A DNA stretch of 64,000 nucleotides, taken from contig OY718808.1 in assembly GCA_963070105.1 (NCBI GenBank), forward strand, positions 8,830,898-8,894,897, given 5' to 3'. Of the stretch, positions 28,382-40,600 are shown piece after piece. The notes under the pieces were generated by a model that made no database searches, was not told the origin of the DNA, and worked only from the letters and a program-made list of their open reading frames with translations. Each line of letters starts with the position of its first letter. The first letter of the stretch is position 1. A program made the translations under genes and the position numbers. Source of the DNA: Litomosoides sigmodontis (lineage: Eukaryota > Nematoda > Chromadorea > Rhabditida > Onchocercidae).

Positions 28382-30609
28382 CTATCCAATGCTAGAAGCG
28401 TAGCAAACGATTCCACGCCTGGTTACTTCGCAGTACTCAGTTGCGCGCGTCACGTAGCTAAAATTACCTTTGGAGCAGACAACACTAAATTTCGTCGAAA
28501 ATTTCGCCTCAACCGCTCGTTGTATTGCTCGTTTGGAATGTGATGGATCGCTTCTCATATTCTGAAATTTTTGCTATTCCTTTTTTTCTAAATTTATTTA
28601 TTTTTTTGATATTTTGTGATTAGAAATTGATTTGCTAATATTAGCCTCAAAAGAGAAATAAGGTGAAAAATTTTTTTTGCATTTGTTGAAATTAAATTGA
28701 ACTGCTTTTGATCGTTTTATCTCTCTCTTCCTCCCTCTCTCTTCCGTTGAAGTGAAATTGCGAGATTTTTTAAACTTTCAAAAGATACCTAATGTTATTT
28801 CCTAATCAACTGTTATTTCCTAATCAGTTTGATTGATGCAAAAAAAAAAGTAAGCAAAAGTTTACTTTGTTGTGTTGAATAAGTGTGAAGATGGATCTCA
28901 TAGTACTACTACTATTACTCTTAAACCATCAATGATTGAACAAAAAAGCATTCGTGTAGTTTGATTGATCGACTGAATAATTTAAAATTATTGGGAAGAG
29001 GCAGAGGAAAAGAAAAAGAAGAAGAGGGAAAGGAAAAGTTGGCATTGTCGATTGCTTATGATTCATTGTCAGGTATAATTCATAAATTTCATTACCAAAT
29101 ATTTTTTTATAATTTAATTTTGTGTGAAATAGAGCGAAAATTCAATTTGATGTAAAATTAACAAAAACAAAAAGATTAACTGTTCCTTTAGCTATGGTGA
29201 CGTTTCTTTCTTCTGGTTTTCCTTTTATTCATTGACAAATCTCAAACAAAAGGAGTGGAAATGAGCGGAGGAGGCAGAAGGAATGAATTCCTAACTTCAA
29301 ACGACTTTTCAAATTTAATGGTTAGGTTAGTAGGGGGGAGAGAGAGTGAGAGAGAGATGCACTTACATTTTTGATAGAAAATTTCTGGCGCTGGAAATCT
29401 AAATTAATGACACCTACTGCTATCATTAATTTCCGCAATTGTTTGCTTCCACATTTCGTTCCACGATTTCGTCTATTTTGGAGTGTGCCTGAGTGTAACA
29501 TTAGTGTATTGCTATTGCGTTGCATACAATTTACGCCACTGCACCGAGTGCAACAGTCGTGGAGTGGAAAATTATTCGTACGTGGTACCTGGATAGGATA
29601 GCTATTTTTAGTGCATTAATGGATGTAAGTGAATAGAAATTTATCTAGCAATTTGAACTCTTTGGAATATTTACTCTTTTCACTCTGTGCCACATTCAAA
29701 TTTGCACATTTTAGCTATGATTTAAATCACTCCGCTAAAAAAAAAGGAACTTTAATTGGTCTAAGAATTAAGCATTCAGATGAGTTTTGCAATGTTTGCA
29801 GTCTACTTCGTAATTTTTTACACTTCAGATTTAATTCCCCATAGAATACTCCCTTACCTTTTGTAGAAGGTTAAGAGAGGATGGGAACTGAAGTTAACAA
29901 AAACCTGAATTAGAGATTTCTGAACTGATGGCAGTTCGCTTTTCGATAGATGAAGATCGTGAATATCGCTAAAGCCGACATTACCGCCGCTGATCAAAAA
30001 GTCTAGCTGAGGAGACGGAATTATTGGCACACCTTCGGGAAGCACCGGTATTGTGAGAGTTTCCCTGAACTGCTCAGTCTCCTCAGCTCGCGTAAATCGT
30101 TGAAGATTTGCGGATGAGGGAGAGGGAGGAGGTGTTGGACAACGAGTTGGTGAAAGACAAGGTGCAGAACGTGGATATTTTGCTCCAGTCTCACAAGGTG
30201 CCCAATGCAACGATTCGTCTCTCTCCCTCGGTATATCCGGTTCCTCTGCACTCCTCCAACTGCAATCCGTTACGGATGCTGATGGTCCACATCCGGTTCC
30301 CAATGCAGTTGCATCATCTTCTCGGTCATCTGTGTGAGGAGGTGGTAATGACCGCTTGCAACAACACTTCCAACAGCTATCACTCACAACACTCTTATCA
30401 ACATTGCAGTTCTCAGCTCTGCAACCTGAACAAAACCTTTTCGCCTGATAATGATAGCTCCGTGGAGAGAGTCTTGTTAGTCTCACGGAGCGACGCGTCA
30501 AATTTCCGCTATCACAATGTCCACCAATACATCGTCGTCCGTTTACGATTAACGCTACACTTCCAAGTAAACCAAAATGAAAAATTACGACGAGCAATCG
30601 ATGGAACAT
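28382..30609 (-). CDS. Ground-like domain protein (secreted, Hedgehog-related family)
   Basis: Three exons on the minus strand: 30609-29905, 29588-29418 and 28561-28382, all joined in phase 0, giving about 351 aa. Exon 1 starts at the ATG with a signal peptide (MFHRLLVVIFHFGLLGSVAL) and a long Cys/Pro/Ser-rich region. Exon 2 carries CCTRCSG, a basic RNRRNRG and the start of the domain (CGSKQLRKLM). Exon 3 completes it: SKRAIQRAVEAKF, FSVVCSKGNFSYV, EYC and a final CYAS. The spacing is that of the nematode ground-like family, whose members are secreted and linked to cuticle and moulting. The donor at 29417 (GCA|GTAGGT) gives the canonical domain length; a stronger site 39 bases further (AAT|GTAAGT) would insert 13 residues. 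The N-terminal region is longer than usual for the family. Confidence 0.87.
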
Positions 30610-33600
30610 TTATCTGCAAATTGATAAGATACATAATATACATAGATGGATGAATATTGGAGTGGTAAAAATATATTCCAATTTATTTAATTACTTATTT
30701 TAGTTTTTACCACAAAGAGCTTTAAAAATTGAACCATTGAATGAGAAATTTAAAGTATCAAATGGAAGAGAACGCGAGAAATGTTGCGAAACAGAATGCA
30801 AATGTTGAATTTGGCGTAGTTGGAAAAAGACGAAATGCAAATTGAAAACATCCAATAATGGAAATTGAATTTTGATAAGCTCTTTGATGACTAATAATAG
30901 CTGCAATAACAATAATTATATTACAGCGAACAACAGGTCCTTCTAATCTAATTAGCTTCACTTCCTTACCTCATTTTACAACTGTACTGTTAATGCATTT
31001 TCAACAATTAAATTTCTGCTTATTTGATTAGTTCGTCGAGTGATCAACATCGCTTAATTGCGCTAATTGCATTAACAGCATGACGTAATCGAGGAATTCC
31101 ACTCAAAAATGAAACGAATAAACATTTTAAATCCAAATTTAATCTAACAATGTTTATGAATTTTTAAAACAGATGAAAAAGTTTTAAACTTGTGAAAGTG
31201 CTTTTTCTGCCAATAGAAAAGGATTACTTGTTAAAATTTAAAATTAAACTTGTAACAAGTAACGAATTCACTCCCCAAAGAAATGCTAGCAATAATTATG
31301 CTACGTTTTAACAAAATGATTTGGATAGCCTAAAATTTTGATAAGTTCAATTCAACTAAACTGATTGATATGCAGTATTATGCTAATTTCATTGTGGACA
31401 AAGAAACGAAAATCTTAATAAAATGTCCGCTCTGCAGACATTTCTAATTACAAATTGATATTGCAGTAAATTAGCATTATTAATTTCATCGCTAATTATT
31501 CATCTAAATTTCACTATAAAGATAAATTACTTGTCCAAACCGATCGATATTCACTTCATATGCGTTGCCGTTAAATAACGTTTACGTGAGAAAACAACGT
31601 AAACGTTGCAAATTTATGATAAAACACGGCGATAGAGATTAGAAAAAGAAGAAACCGATATTTAACATTTTATAAAATAAATTTCGATTTAATTCATTTC
31701 CTCACCTCCCATTTTTATCCATATTTAAACCAATCGAGCAATATCATATCAGTTGCTCCCTAATCATATCATAATCACACCAAGTGATCCGTATCAATCA
31801 GACAAACGATAGCAACGCTTTCTCCAATTTAAATTTTCCATCAACAATTTACAATCTTAACTGCTCCACTGGACGTTCGTAATTCATGGTCTAAATAGTT
31901 TAGTTGAATAAATTACTGCAAGTATTTCCTGAAAACTTGTCCCATTATATATTATTCATAATTGATGATAAATTTCTCAGTGAAAAGTGGACAATTTTTG
32001 AAATCCTTCTGATCAATGAATTCCAAATTAATATTTGAATATGACTTTCATGTCAATTTAGCACTGACCTTATTACTAAATGATCATTTTTAACTCATCC
32101 TGGAAAATAATCAGAAAATTGATAGAAATATTAATTGTTTTGGAACAATCAAATTGACAGCAGAAAAAATTACATAAATGGTAAAATCTTTCTAACGAAT
32201 TTTACGAGTGACGCTTGATGTATTTTCCGTAAATGAATCCATTATGCTTCCTAATATCTGACAAATTTTTCGAAATCAAAATTAATTTTTTTTTCAGCTC
32301 TCTCAATTCAGCTCTATCGCAATATGCCTTTGCTCATTAGCATTTCAAACAAACACTCGGAATGAAGTCTAATAAACTTAAATTTTTAGAAAAATAAAAA
32401 CAACATTCAACTTAGTTCATTAGATTCTATCAAAAGCATTGCATTTTTTAAAAAAATTTAACATGAATTACATAATAGCTCTTTAATAATGGTTTTTTCT
32501 AACGCTAACTCTGAGGCATTCATAAGTTCTCGATTTCCAGTAATTTATTCATTTCAAATATGATTTTTCGAATTCTGTTTGCGCATTTTGCTCTATCAGT
32601 GGCAGGAAATATTTCTTTGCAAAAAATATTTTCGTGTGATTTTCAACAGTCGAATTTTTCGAGTTTTTGTCATTCTTCCTTTTTTTCTTGACTTTTAAAT
32701 ATTTCCAAGTGACCACCGCTGCAGTGACGGACAATCATCTGTTGTTTGAATTCGGAAAATAGCTAATCAACAAAGCGGCGATTTGAAAAGTGGTAAGGGA
32801 GGGGTGGAGTTTTCGTTTTCATGTTGAAGCTTTCAGCTAGGAAACTTGCAAACCATTTTTCAACCGCTCCTTTGTCGGTTTCAACAACAAAAAAAGTGAT
32901 CGGAATTAGAGATGAGATAGCAAAATTTATCTGAACATTGAGATCAACCAATAAGGCGTAGTGGAAAACCAGAAAATTTACGCAGAGGCAGTCGAAATTT
33001 TGAACAGAAAAAAAAAGCGAAAGAATTAAGCGACGAGGTCATATGATTGAAATTAGGTGAAGTGAAAATTCGAATTAATAAATTGTAGTTTGACCGCTTT
33101 GAGAGGCTGAAAATTGATTAAATTGATGAAATGTTATCCTTTTATTTGTGCATTTACTGTTTTTCAGCCACAAATCATTTCATTCGATATGTTTTTATGT
33201 TTTATCACTTATTATTATTTCTTGCAGATAATTTAATTTTAAAAAAAATCATTTTTTTGATATGAAAATTGGATATTTCAAGCAATTTCAGAAAGGTGAA
33301 TTGAATGCATTACTGATTATAGGACAGCTAATAATTGATAACTGATAAAATTACTTTTATGCTAGACTTAAATCAATGATTGGATTAAATAAAATTTGGT
33401 AATGAGTTTTCGAAAGTTTTATTCACAGCGGAAAATTCTGCTATGCATATGCGGAAGTAAGCATAATTTGAAAATTAGTCTACCTAGTTCTAACATGTAA
33501 TCCAATAAAGAGGAAAATGCTGGAGGAGGTGGAATGTGGAAAAAAAGATGAAAATGCAAACTTTTAAAAAATTACTAGCAACTGAGACGAAAATTTAAAG

Positions 33601-33800
33601 GAGCAGATATTTCCATATTTTTTGAATTACTGAAGTGGAATTTTATTAAAATTGTCGCAGAACGGTGTTACTTTTTTATAGTCTAATAAATTTGGAAATA
33701 ATTCACACTCATTAATTCCATTAATTAAATTCTTTTAAAGAATTTATTTCTCTTAGATTGTTATACTATGGTTATAAATGAATGCTATTATTAATACTAA
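30610..33800. other. Upstream flank of the ground-like gene, no gene seen
   Basis: AT-rich spacer, presumably with the promoter of the ground-like gene. Frames at 30700-30961 and 32549-32951 are short and have no supporting splice context. Confidence 0.5.
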
Positions 33801-34646
33801 TTAATATTTGCGAGAAATTATTAAAATAGCAGAACTTGTTTTTTTACTTTCATAAATTCGGCAATCCTGAAGATGAAACTGTGAAACTCTGGCGCTTGAA
33901 GAAATAGAACTGATATTGCTCCTTCGTATGTAATTGCTTTTCATATTTAATGGATAGACTTCGAGTGGCGGAATCGTCGTGACCTCTTTATTATGCAAAA
34001 TTTGCAATGGGAAGCGACGAAGGTCACTTGTTCGTTTTGCTCTGCGACACAACCGCCGATGGCAAGTCCAAGCAGTTGGAGCGTATGAGTTGGATTTAAT
34101 CACAAAAAATTGCAAAATCATATCGCAAACGAAAATTTCCTCATATCCATGTGTGCAATTCAGTCAACCAAAAATTAAAAATGGCTGTGAAATTTACGAC
34201 GAGCTGTGTGTGTGAGTGATACGAAGCGCAAAAATTATTCATTCGCTTTTTTCAGTTTTGCAAAATTTAATTCTCAAATGATTGCGAACACTTTAATTAT
34301 TAGTTCAATATTGCCTATTTATATTATCATTTCACTAATTTTTCTTGCGACAATCGCAACACTAATTAAAATTGCAAATGCAACAACAAATAGCGGCAAC
34401 GGCACTAATAATAGTAATAATAAAGAATTCTGAAAATATTACTTTTTTGACGTAACAATTTCCTTTCGCATTAATTTTTCAATTTTTTTTTTTGCATTAA
34501 TTTCAAATTTCAACATTACTTTCATAGCATTTTCTTTCGTTCCTTCTTGTGGACAGAAAAATGCGGAAGAAAATGATATCATTGGAGCGAAGGACATCAG
34601 AAGATTCGAAAAGCAAATTGGCTTGATCAGAAACCAATAATCTCAG
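33801..34646. other. Region open on both strands, coding status unclear
   Basis: A minus-strand frame is open for 106 codons at 33801-34121 and a plus-strand frame for 78 at 33979-34215. Both read like protein in places and neither has an anchored start. Downstream on the plus strand, 34278-34433 encodes a 51-residue peptide with one strong membrane segment (IIISLIFLATIATLIKI) and an Asn-rich tail, 25 bases after a good acceptor (CTTTTTTCAG). It could be a real micropeptide or chance. Confidence 0.25.
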
Positions 34647-34702
34647 GACGACCAACTAGCCGATCAGCCAGCCGACCATCCATCCCATCATCCGTGATGG
34701 AC
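34647..34702 (+). other. Possible upstream exon of the EMAP-like gene
   Basis: Between an acceptor (ATCTCAG) and a donor (ATGGAC|GTACGA) lies an open piece, GRPTSRSASRPSIPSSVMD. It ends in phase 0, which matches the exon at 37595. Basic Ser/Pro-rich sequence is common near the N-terminus of EML proteins. The link is inference only. Confidence 0.25.
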
Positions 34703-37594
34703 GTACGACGGAATGTTTTGGGATGATTGAATGAAACGATTTTCAACCACTAAAAGGACTGTAAAAAATTCAATTTGTCATATACAGCGCTAATGTTAGA
34801 AAAGGAATTATTTAGGAAACCAGTTTTGCCATAACCTTTTTTTGTTTTGCCGAATGTTCTCAATTTACAACAATTTTTGCGGTTGCTACATCACTTACGT
34901 GAGGAATTTTGGAAAACAGTATCAGTTGAAACTTCGATTTTCAAAAGTAATCCTTTTTTTTCAAACCTTTTGAAATTTATCCTTTTTTTGTAAAATGCAA
35001 AAGTTTAGTTGCTAATTACAGCCGTTAAATTTCATAATTAAAAGAATGGTTTTTTTAAAAAAAAATATGCTTGTTATTTGTTTGCTAATTCTTTGATTAA
35101 AAAACGCAAAGAAATAAATCGTTAAGTGAATAATCAGGATTAGTAAACAATTAGATGATCGGTGTAAGTAAATTCATAAATATGCAAATGTTACGGAATA
35201 AACAAGCAATAAGCGCAGTGCGAAAAACAACAATTAATATAATAATACAATAATACAAGAGGGCCTACGCGATGATTTTGGTTTTATCACGATGACAGCA
35301 TTTATTGCCATTCTTCCACAAAAGAAAACCGCTCTTTCCATTTTATTGATTTTTCACGAATTTTTGATCTGTTTGAAATTGTTAATTCCCTCTAATCACT
35401 ACTTATCAATTAGTTCTTATTAGCTTTATCACTTTTTTATTCTATCTTTGCTATGGTTTTCATGAAGGAAGAAAATATGTTTTGTCAAATTTATCAATTT
35501 CATTAATTTAATTATAAATAAAATCTATATTTGAACAGCAAAAAACAGTAAAAATTTTCAAGATTTCAAGATTTGTTGCTTATTCGAAAGACCATATGAT
35601 TGTACCTGAAATGAGAGATACTTGAAAATTTTATGACACTGAGATGATACAAAGGTTCATCGCAGGAAGAATTTGGCAGAGAGAGCGAGAGAGAGAGAGA
35701 GAGAGTGGATTGAATGAAGGTAAAAAAAAAACGTGATTAAATAGAAATTACATTTCATGTATTCACTGACATTTTCATACTAATATATATGAAATCTGTA
35801 TATTAAATTTGCAAATTTTATATATTTTCATATTAACGCTTTACATTTAGTAATTCTTTAATTTTCAAAATCAAACTTTGACCACTCCAGAAACTTTTCA
35901 CTTATCCACTCATACGTCACTAACTTGCGTAGGAAAAAGCCACTTTGCGCTATCTTCCACACCTTCGTCTCTTTTTTTTCCATAACAAAAGTGAGATTTT
36001 CCTTCTTAGCTTATCGATTGTCACTAATATCATAGCATTTTGTCAAATATATTATTAAAATAGAATTTTTTAAATGGTAATTTACTTTTAGGCCACTTCT
36101 CCATATGGCAGTAATATTAACATCAAAGTGAAAGTATCAATTAAATTAATCCTCTGAAATGAAAACTTCAAGATATTTGTGAAAAAAGAAATTCTCAGAC
36201 TAAGTTGTGCTATCGCCTCGTTTTTGCATACTCTTCGCTCAATCAATCAATCGATAAATCGATAAATCATTTTTGCGTCAGAATTGAAAGAACTCAATTG
36301 TTTGCAAGTTTTCGCATTGTTGAATAATATAAATGAAAGTTTGCTGTATCACTGGTGATAACTCTCTATTTCTGATGGAACTAATAACGATTGTGACAAT
36401 GATAACAGTAGGAGTAATGATAATAATCAGTGATAGAATCCGATCGCATTGACCTCGAATATCAAGTTCAATTAGAAATTGGAAGAAATTGCAATTTACA
36501 TTCTCTTTCATCTTTTTCCTCTTTTCTCACTTCAATTCCATGCGTTCTAACTAGTACTTTGGTATTCATTTCAAAATTTCCTCCGCAAATTTATCCTTTT
36601 CTTTGATCATTTACTTTTTTCCACTCTTCCTTCCTCTCTTCCTCTCTCTCTCTCTCACGTTTAACTTACATTTGATTGTATGAAAGTGAGGTAAAATTGA
36701 GTGAGAAATACTAATTTACGTGAAATAAGAATTGACAGTTTTTTTTTTCAACAAAACAATCATACAATCAATTTTACATTTGCGATACTAAAAACTTTTA
36801 CTGAAAAAGGAATCGATGAAGATAATTCAAATTGTCTATCAAATTAATCGAGCTGATTTTAGTTCAGTGATTTGTTATCACTCTGTCTGTATCATTCATC
36901 TCTTTGAGTAATTTCAAAAGCACTGGCTGAATCATGTTAAATATGCAAATTGTATTTCATACATTGATGTGATCACAATACGTTGACATTATTGCATTGT
37001 CTGTCCTTTTCAATGCCTCATATCATCAAATGGCAGAGGAATTTTTCTTCCAATTTCATGCAAAAAAAAAAAATGAAAAATTTCTTCCTTATCTGTTTGG
37101 CCTATTTAAATGCTCCAAATTTGTTTGCCTGTTTTTCCTCGTTCACTGTATTTTGATTCTCACTTACTCTTTGAATGCAATGCCTCATTCCATTCTCAGT
37201 TAATTGTTTGTTGAAGAAATAGAATTCGATAATTTAGCAGTAGCTGAATTGGTTGTAATCCTTTTGCAAGAAATATTGTATGAGTTGAGAGAGCTCAACA
37301 GATGATTATCTCATCCTTTTTTCCAGAAATGAAATCGAACGAGCATTCATAGCAAAAATTTTCAGGTACCTTCACAGGTACCTTTGCAACCTTCTCTCTT
37401 TGCAACCACACATTCGTAGCCATTCCTTTGCATCACGAAACTTTTCCAATTCTTCACAACCACACATTTTGTTGCAGTGAAGCTAAGCTTATCTTCGAAT
37501 CCTTCACTATCCCTTCCGCCATCACTGCTTCACCTTACCTTAACGACTGCACCGCTCATTTCTTTGCTTCATCCGATCTAACTCATTTGACCAG
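34703..37594. other. Non-coding stretch before the EMAP-like gene
   Basis: AT-rich with GA and CT runs (35675-35706, 36632-36658). No supported exon. It is likely an intron or promoter of the EMAP-like gene. Confidence 0.5.
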
Positions 37595-37621
37595 AGATAT
37601 CCTCCTGAAATTGATTCCGAG

Positions 37622-40600
37622 ATGCATTTACGTTCCATCGAATCTGAAATGTTACATCGTTTAAATGATCTGGAACAGTCAGAACTGATCTCAATCACCA
37701 ATACAGTAACCGTTGCAACAAAACCAGCTAATACACACACACACACACACGCACATCGATGCGGGCATCACAGTTGCATCGGCCTCCATCAGCCATCAAC
37801 GACATCAAGACTGACCTCAACTTCAGGTAATTCTGCTTCTTCGTTTTCAGCTAATTAGAAGTCATAAATTGTTTTCGCTCCTGTCTTTTGGATGTGCTTC
37901 TGTTACTGTTACGCTTGGTTGTGTTTTGCTTTCATCCATTGTTTTCACTCATTTCCCATTGTTTAGTTTAATTTCACTTCAAGTTCAAATTGATATAAAC
38001 AATTTGGAAACGAAATTACTACTCATTGTTGTTAATGGTTTATTTCTCTAAGAAAGTAATCGGTTATCAGTGACTGGAATAATCGATGTGATAATTCACT
38101 ATTAATATATGTTTAGTAATGAAACGTAGGCAGTTTGTTCTATGCATTTTTATTTTCCATTTAATTCAAAGTTGTAATTTAGTCATTTTTTTTAAGACTT
38201 TCAAAAATGGATTGATTTAGAAGCTCGCCTGTTCCTATCACACGGTTTCTGATTTTATTTCAAATTTCCAATAATTTTAAAATGTGCACTATCAAGTAAG
38301 CATCTTATTTTAATTTTCTTATTTGCTTCAGTCATTTCTTTTGGCTAGTTTTCACGTTCAGTGCATAATTTGTGTTTGCTAACATCAAGAAATGAACTAA
38401 GTAATGGACACGGGTTACGCTTCACCGATGAAAATGGCAAGCACACGCAAAACGTTATCAAATGAAACCAATTTACTTAGTGATAGAGACGTACGTTTGT
38501 TTGTCTCGCCCCTTTTACTTCATCACAACTGTGAATTTCTCATGAAATCCTATAAATTGCTTCAAATTTTTCGCATAATTTCACCTCATCGCAAACGAAT
38601 GTATTTTGCAGCAATTGAAATTACGCAATTATGCCGTCACTTGTGTATCATTTCATGAATACGTGCGGCAGGAATAAAAGCAGCATAAATTGCTGATATA
38701 TTGAAATATTTTGAATAATTAAATCTAAATTTTCATTAATTTTGAACAGGTAAACGATCGATTAAGCGTCCGAGCACTTAATCCTTTGGTAAAAAAAATA
38801 TATCAAAAAAGCCATTTAATTTCTGCTATCCTCAATTTCCAACTGATTGACTCATTCCCTTTCTTCTCTCTCTATCTCCCTCTCTCTTTCTGTTACTTTG
38901 ATAGATTAATATATTCAGTCGAAAATAGAAATGTGATGATATATTTCGATAAAATTTTGAAACATTTTATTTTGTTTGCCGAAACGAAGCAATAGCATGG
39001 TTTCGGCTCTTTTTCATTGTTCACATTTGCAATTCCTCCCTTGTTTATTAATACATTTTATTTCTCTCTCTCCTCCTCTCTTCCTCTCCCCTCTTATGTA
39101 TGCTGCTTTTCCTGAAACATATAATACAAATTGATTGATCAAATACGCATATCAATGTTTCTTGAAATTTCATTTATTCAAATATAAAATTATTTTTGCA
39201 TTTGCTAATCCAATTTATTACGCTAATGAAGAAATGATTTTTTTCCCTTTTTCCTTTCCTGCAATAAATTGCAATTATTAGCTAGTTGAAAATAAGCTGA
39301 ACAGCTGATGGGAGGAAAAAGAAATAAGGAATGATGAAGTTTAAGTAGTCGAAAATTTTAAACATATTGTAGAAGTTTCGTTGCTAAAAGATTCAATCAA
39401 AATTTCAAAACTTATCAATCTTTGACGATCGCTTTATAACTTTTGCTTTCGCATTTTTCATCTCGAATATCACTCACTTTAAACGCTTAATAACGTGAAT
39501 TAATTTCAGTACATTGAGGTCATGCATGAAGCGTTAAACTAATTTTCCCACAACTCAGATACGTTGCCCACTTCTCACTCTTCGTTTTCGCAATTTCTCT
39601 TACTTTCTCTTAACGGACGTCAATGTCACATATTTTCCAAATTACCACTTTTTTCTAAATTTTTTCAATAAAAGACACGATACATTGCAATATTTTGCAG
39701 TCTTCTGTGCAAGCAACTCTAAACAATTCAAAGTGTCCTATACGTGACGAGATTGACGAGAAATTTGACGTAAAAAATCGAGGAATGGATGTTAAAACGC
39801 CAACGACAACGATACGAATGAAGAAGTGGATAAGCAGCGTTGATGTGAAATGTAATAAAAGAGGGCGACATAATTCGCGAGGTTATCTGATGAGGAATAG
39901 CAAAGCTGGAACGTCAACAGCTTATTTATCACATTGTAAATCAACAGGGTACGTGAGCGTACGTAAACGTTTTCCTACCTCTTCAAATTTCTAAATTTTT
40001 TTTCGTAATACATTTCCTTTAGTTATTCTGCTATTCTCTTATTCTTCCTTTTTCTCCTCGTTTCCTAGTCTTTTCCCCCTTTTTTCTTTTCTTCAAAGCT
40101 TCTGCTTTAATTCACTTTATTTTAGTAAACTTGGATCAATAAACAGTTTAAGTATTTCGCAACATTCGTTATCACGTTTCGGGTTAGTTTCCCTCCACAC
40201 TGGATATTCATATACGTAGCGCTTATTTCAAGCTAATTTATTGAATAAATTAACTGATAAAAAATTCAGATAGCAAGCATTGAGTTTTCAGATGCATTGC
40301 AGAGAGTTCGATTTAATGAGACATATATAATTGAAATTGTTATGCTAATGGTGAACTTACTGTATGTCTATATTTAATTTCACGTAGTGCAATGAAATCA
40401 TATAGGTTGCTTTGAAGTAAAGAAGGTGAATGAAACGTTCTTAGCCATTTTTTGCTGATTTGAAAGAGATAAGGCTGTAGGACCAGAAGGTCACTTCGTG
40501 TGGATCATATAAATTTTGAGTGACGTTATTTGATTGGAAAATAGCAAAACGATCGATTGATTTAGGTTAGAGCTGCGAGGACCGTCATTTCTGAGCGAGA

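Noticed and set aside
30108..30653. 181-codon plus-strand ORF
   Set aside because: It is antisense to exon 1 of the ground-like gene, whose signal peptide, cysteine pattern and in-phase downstream exons decide the strand.
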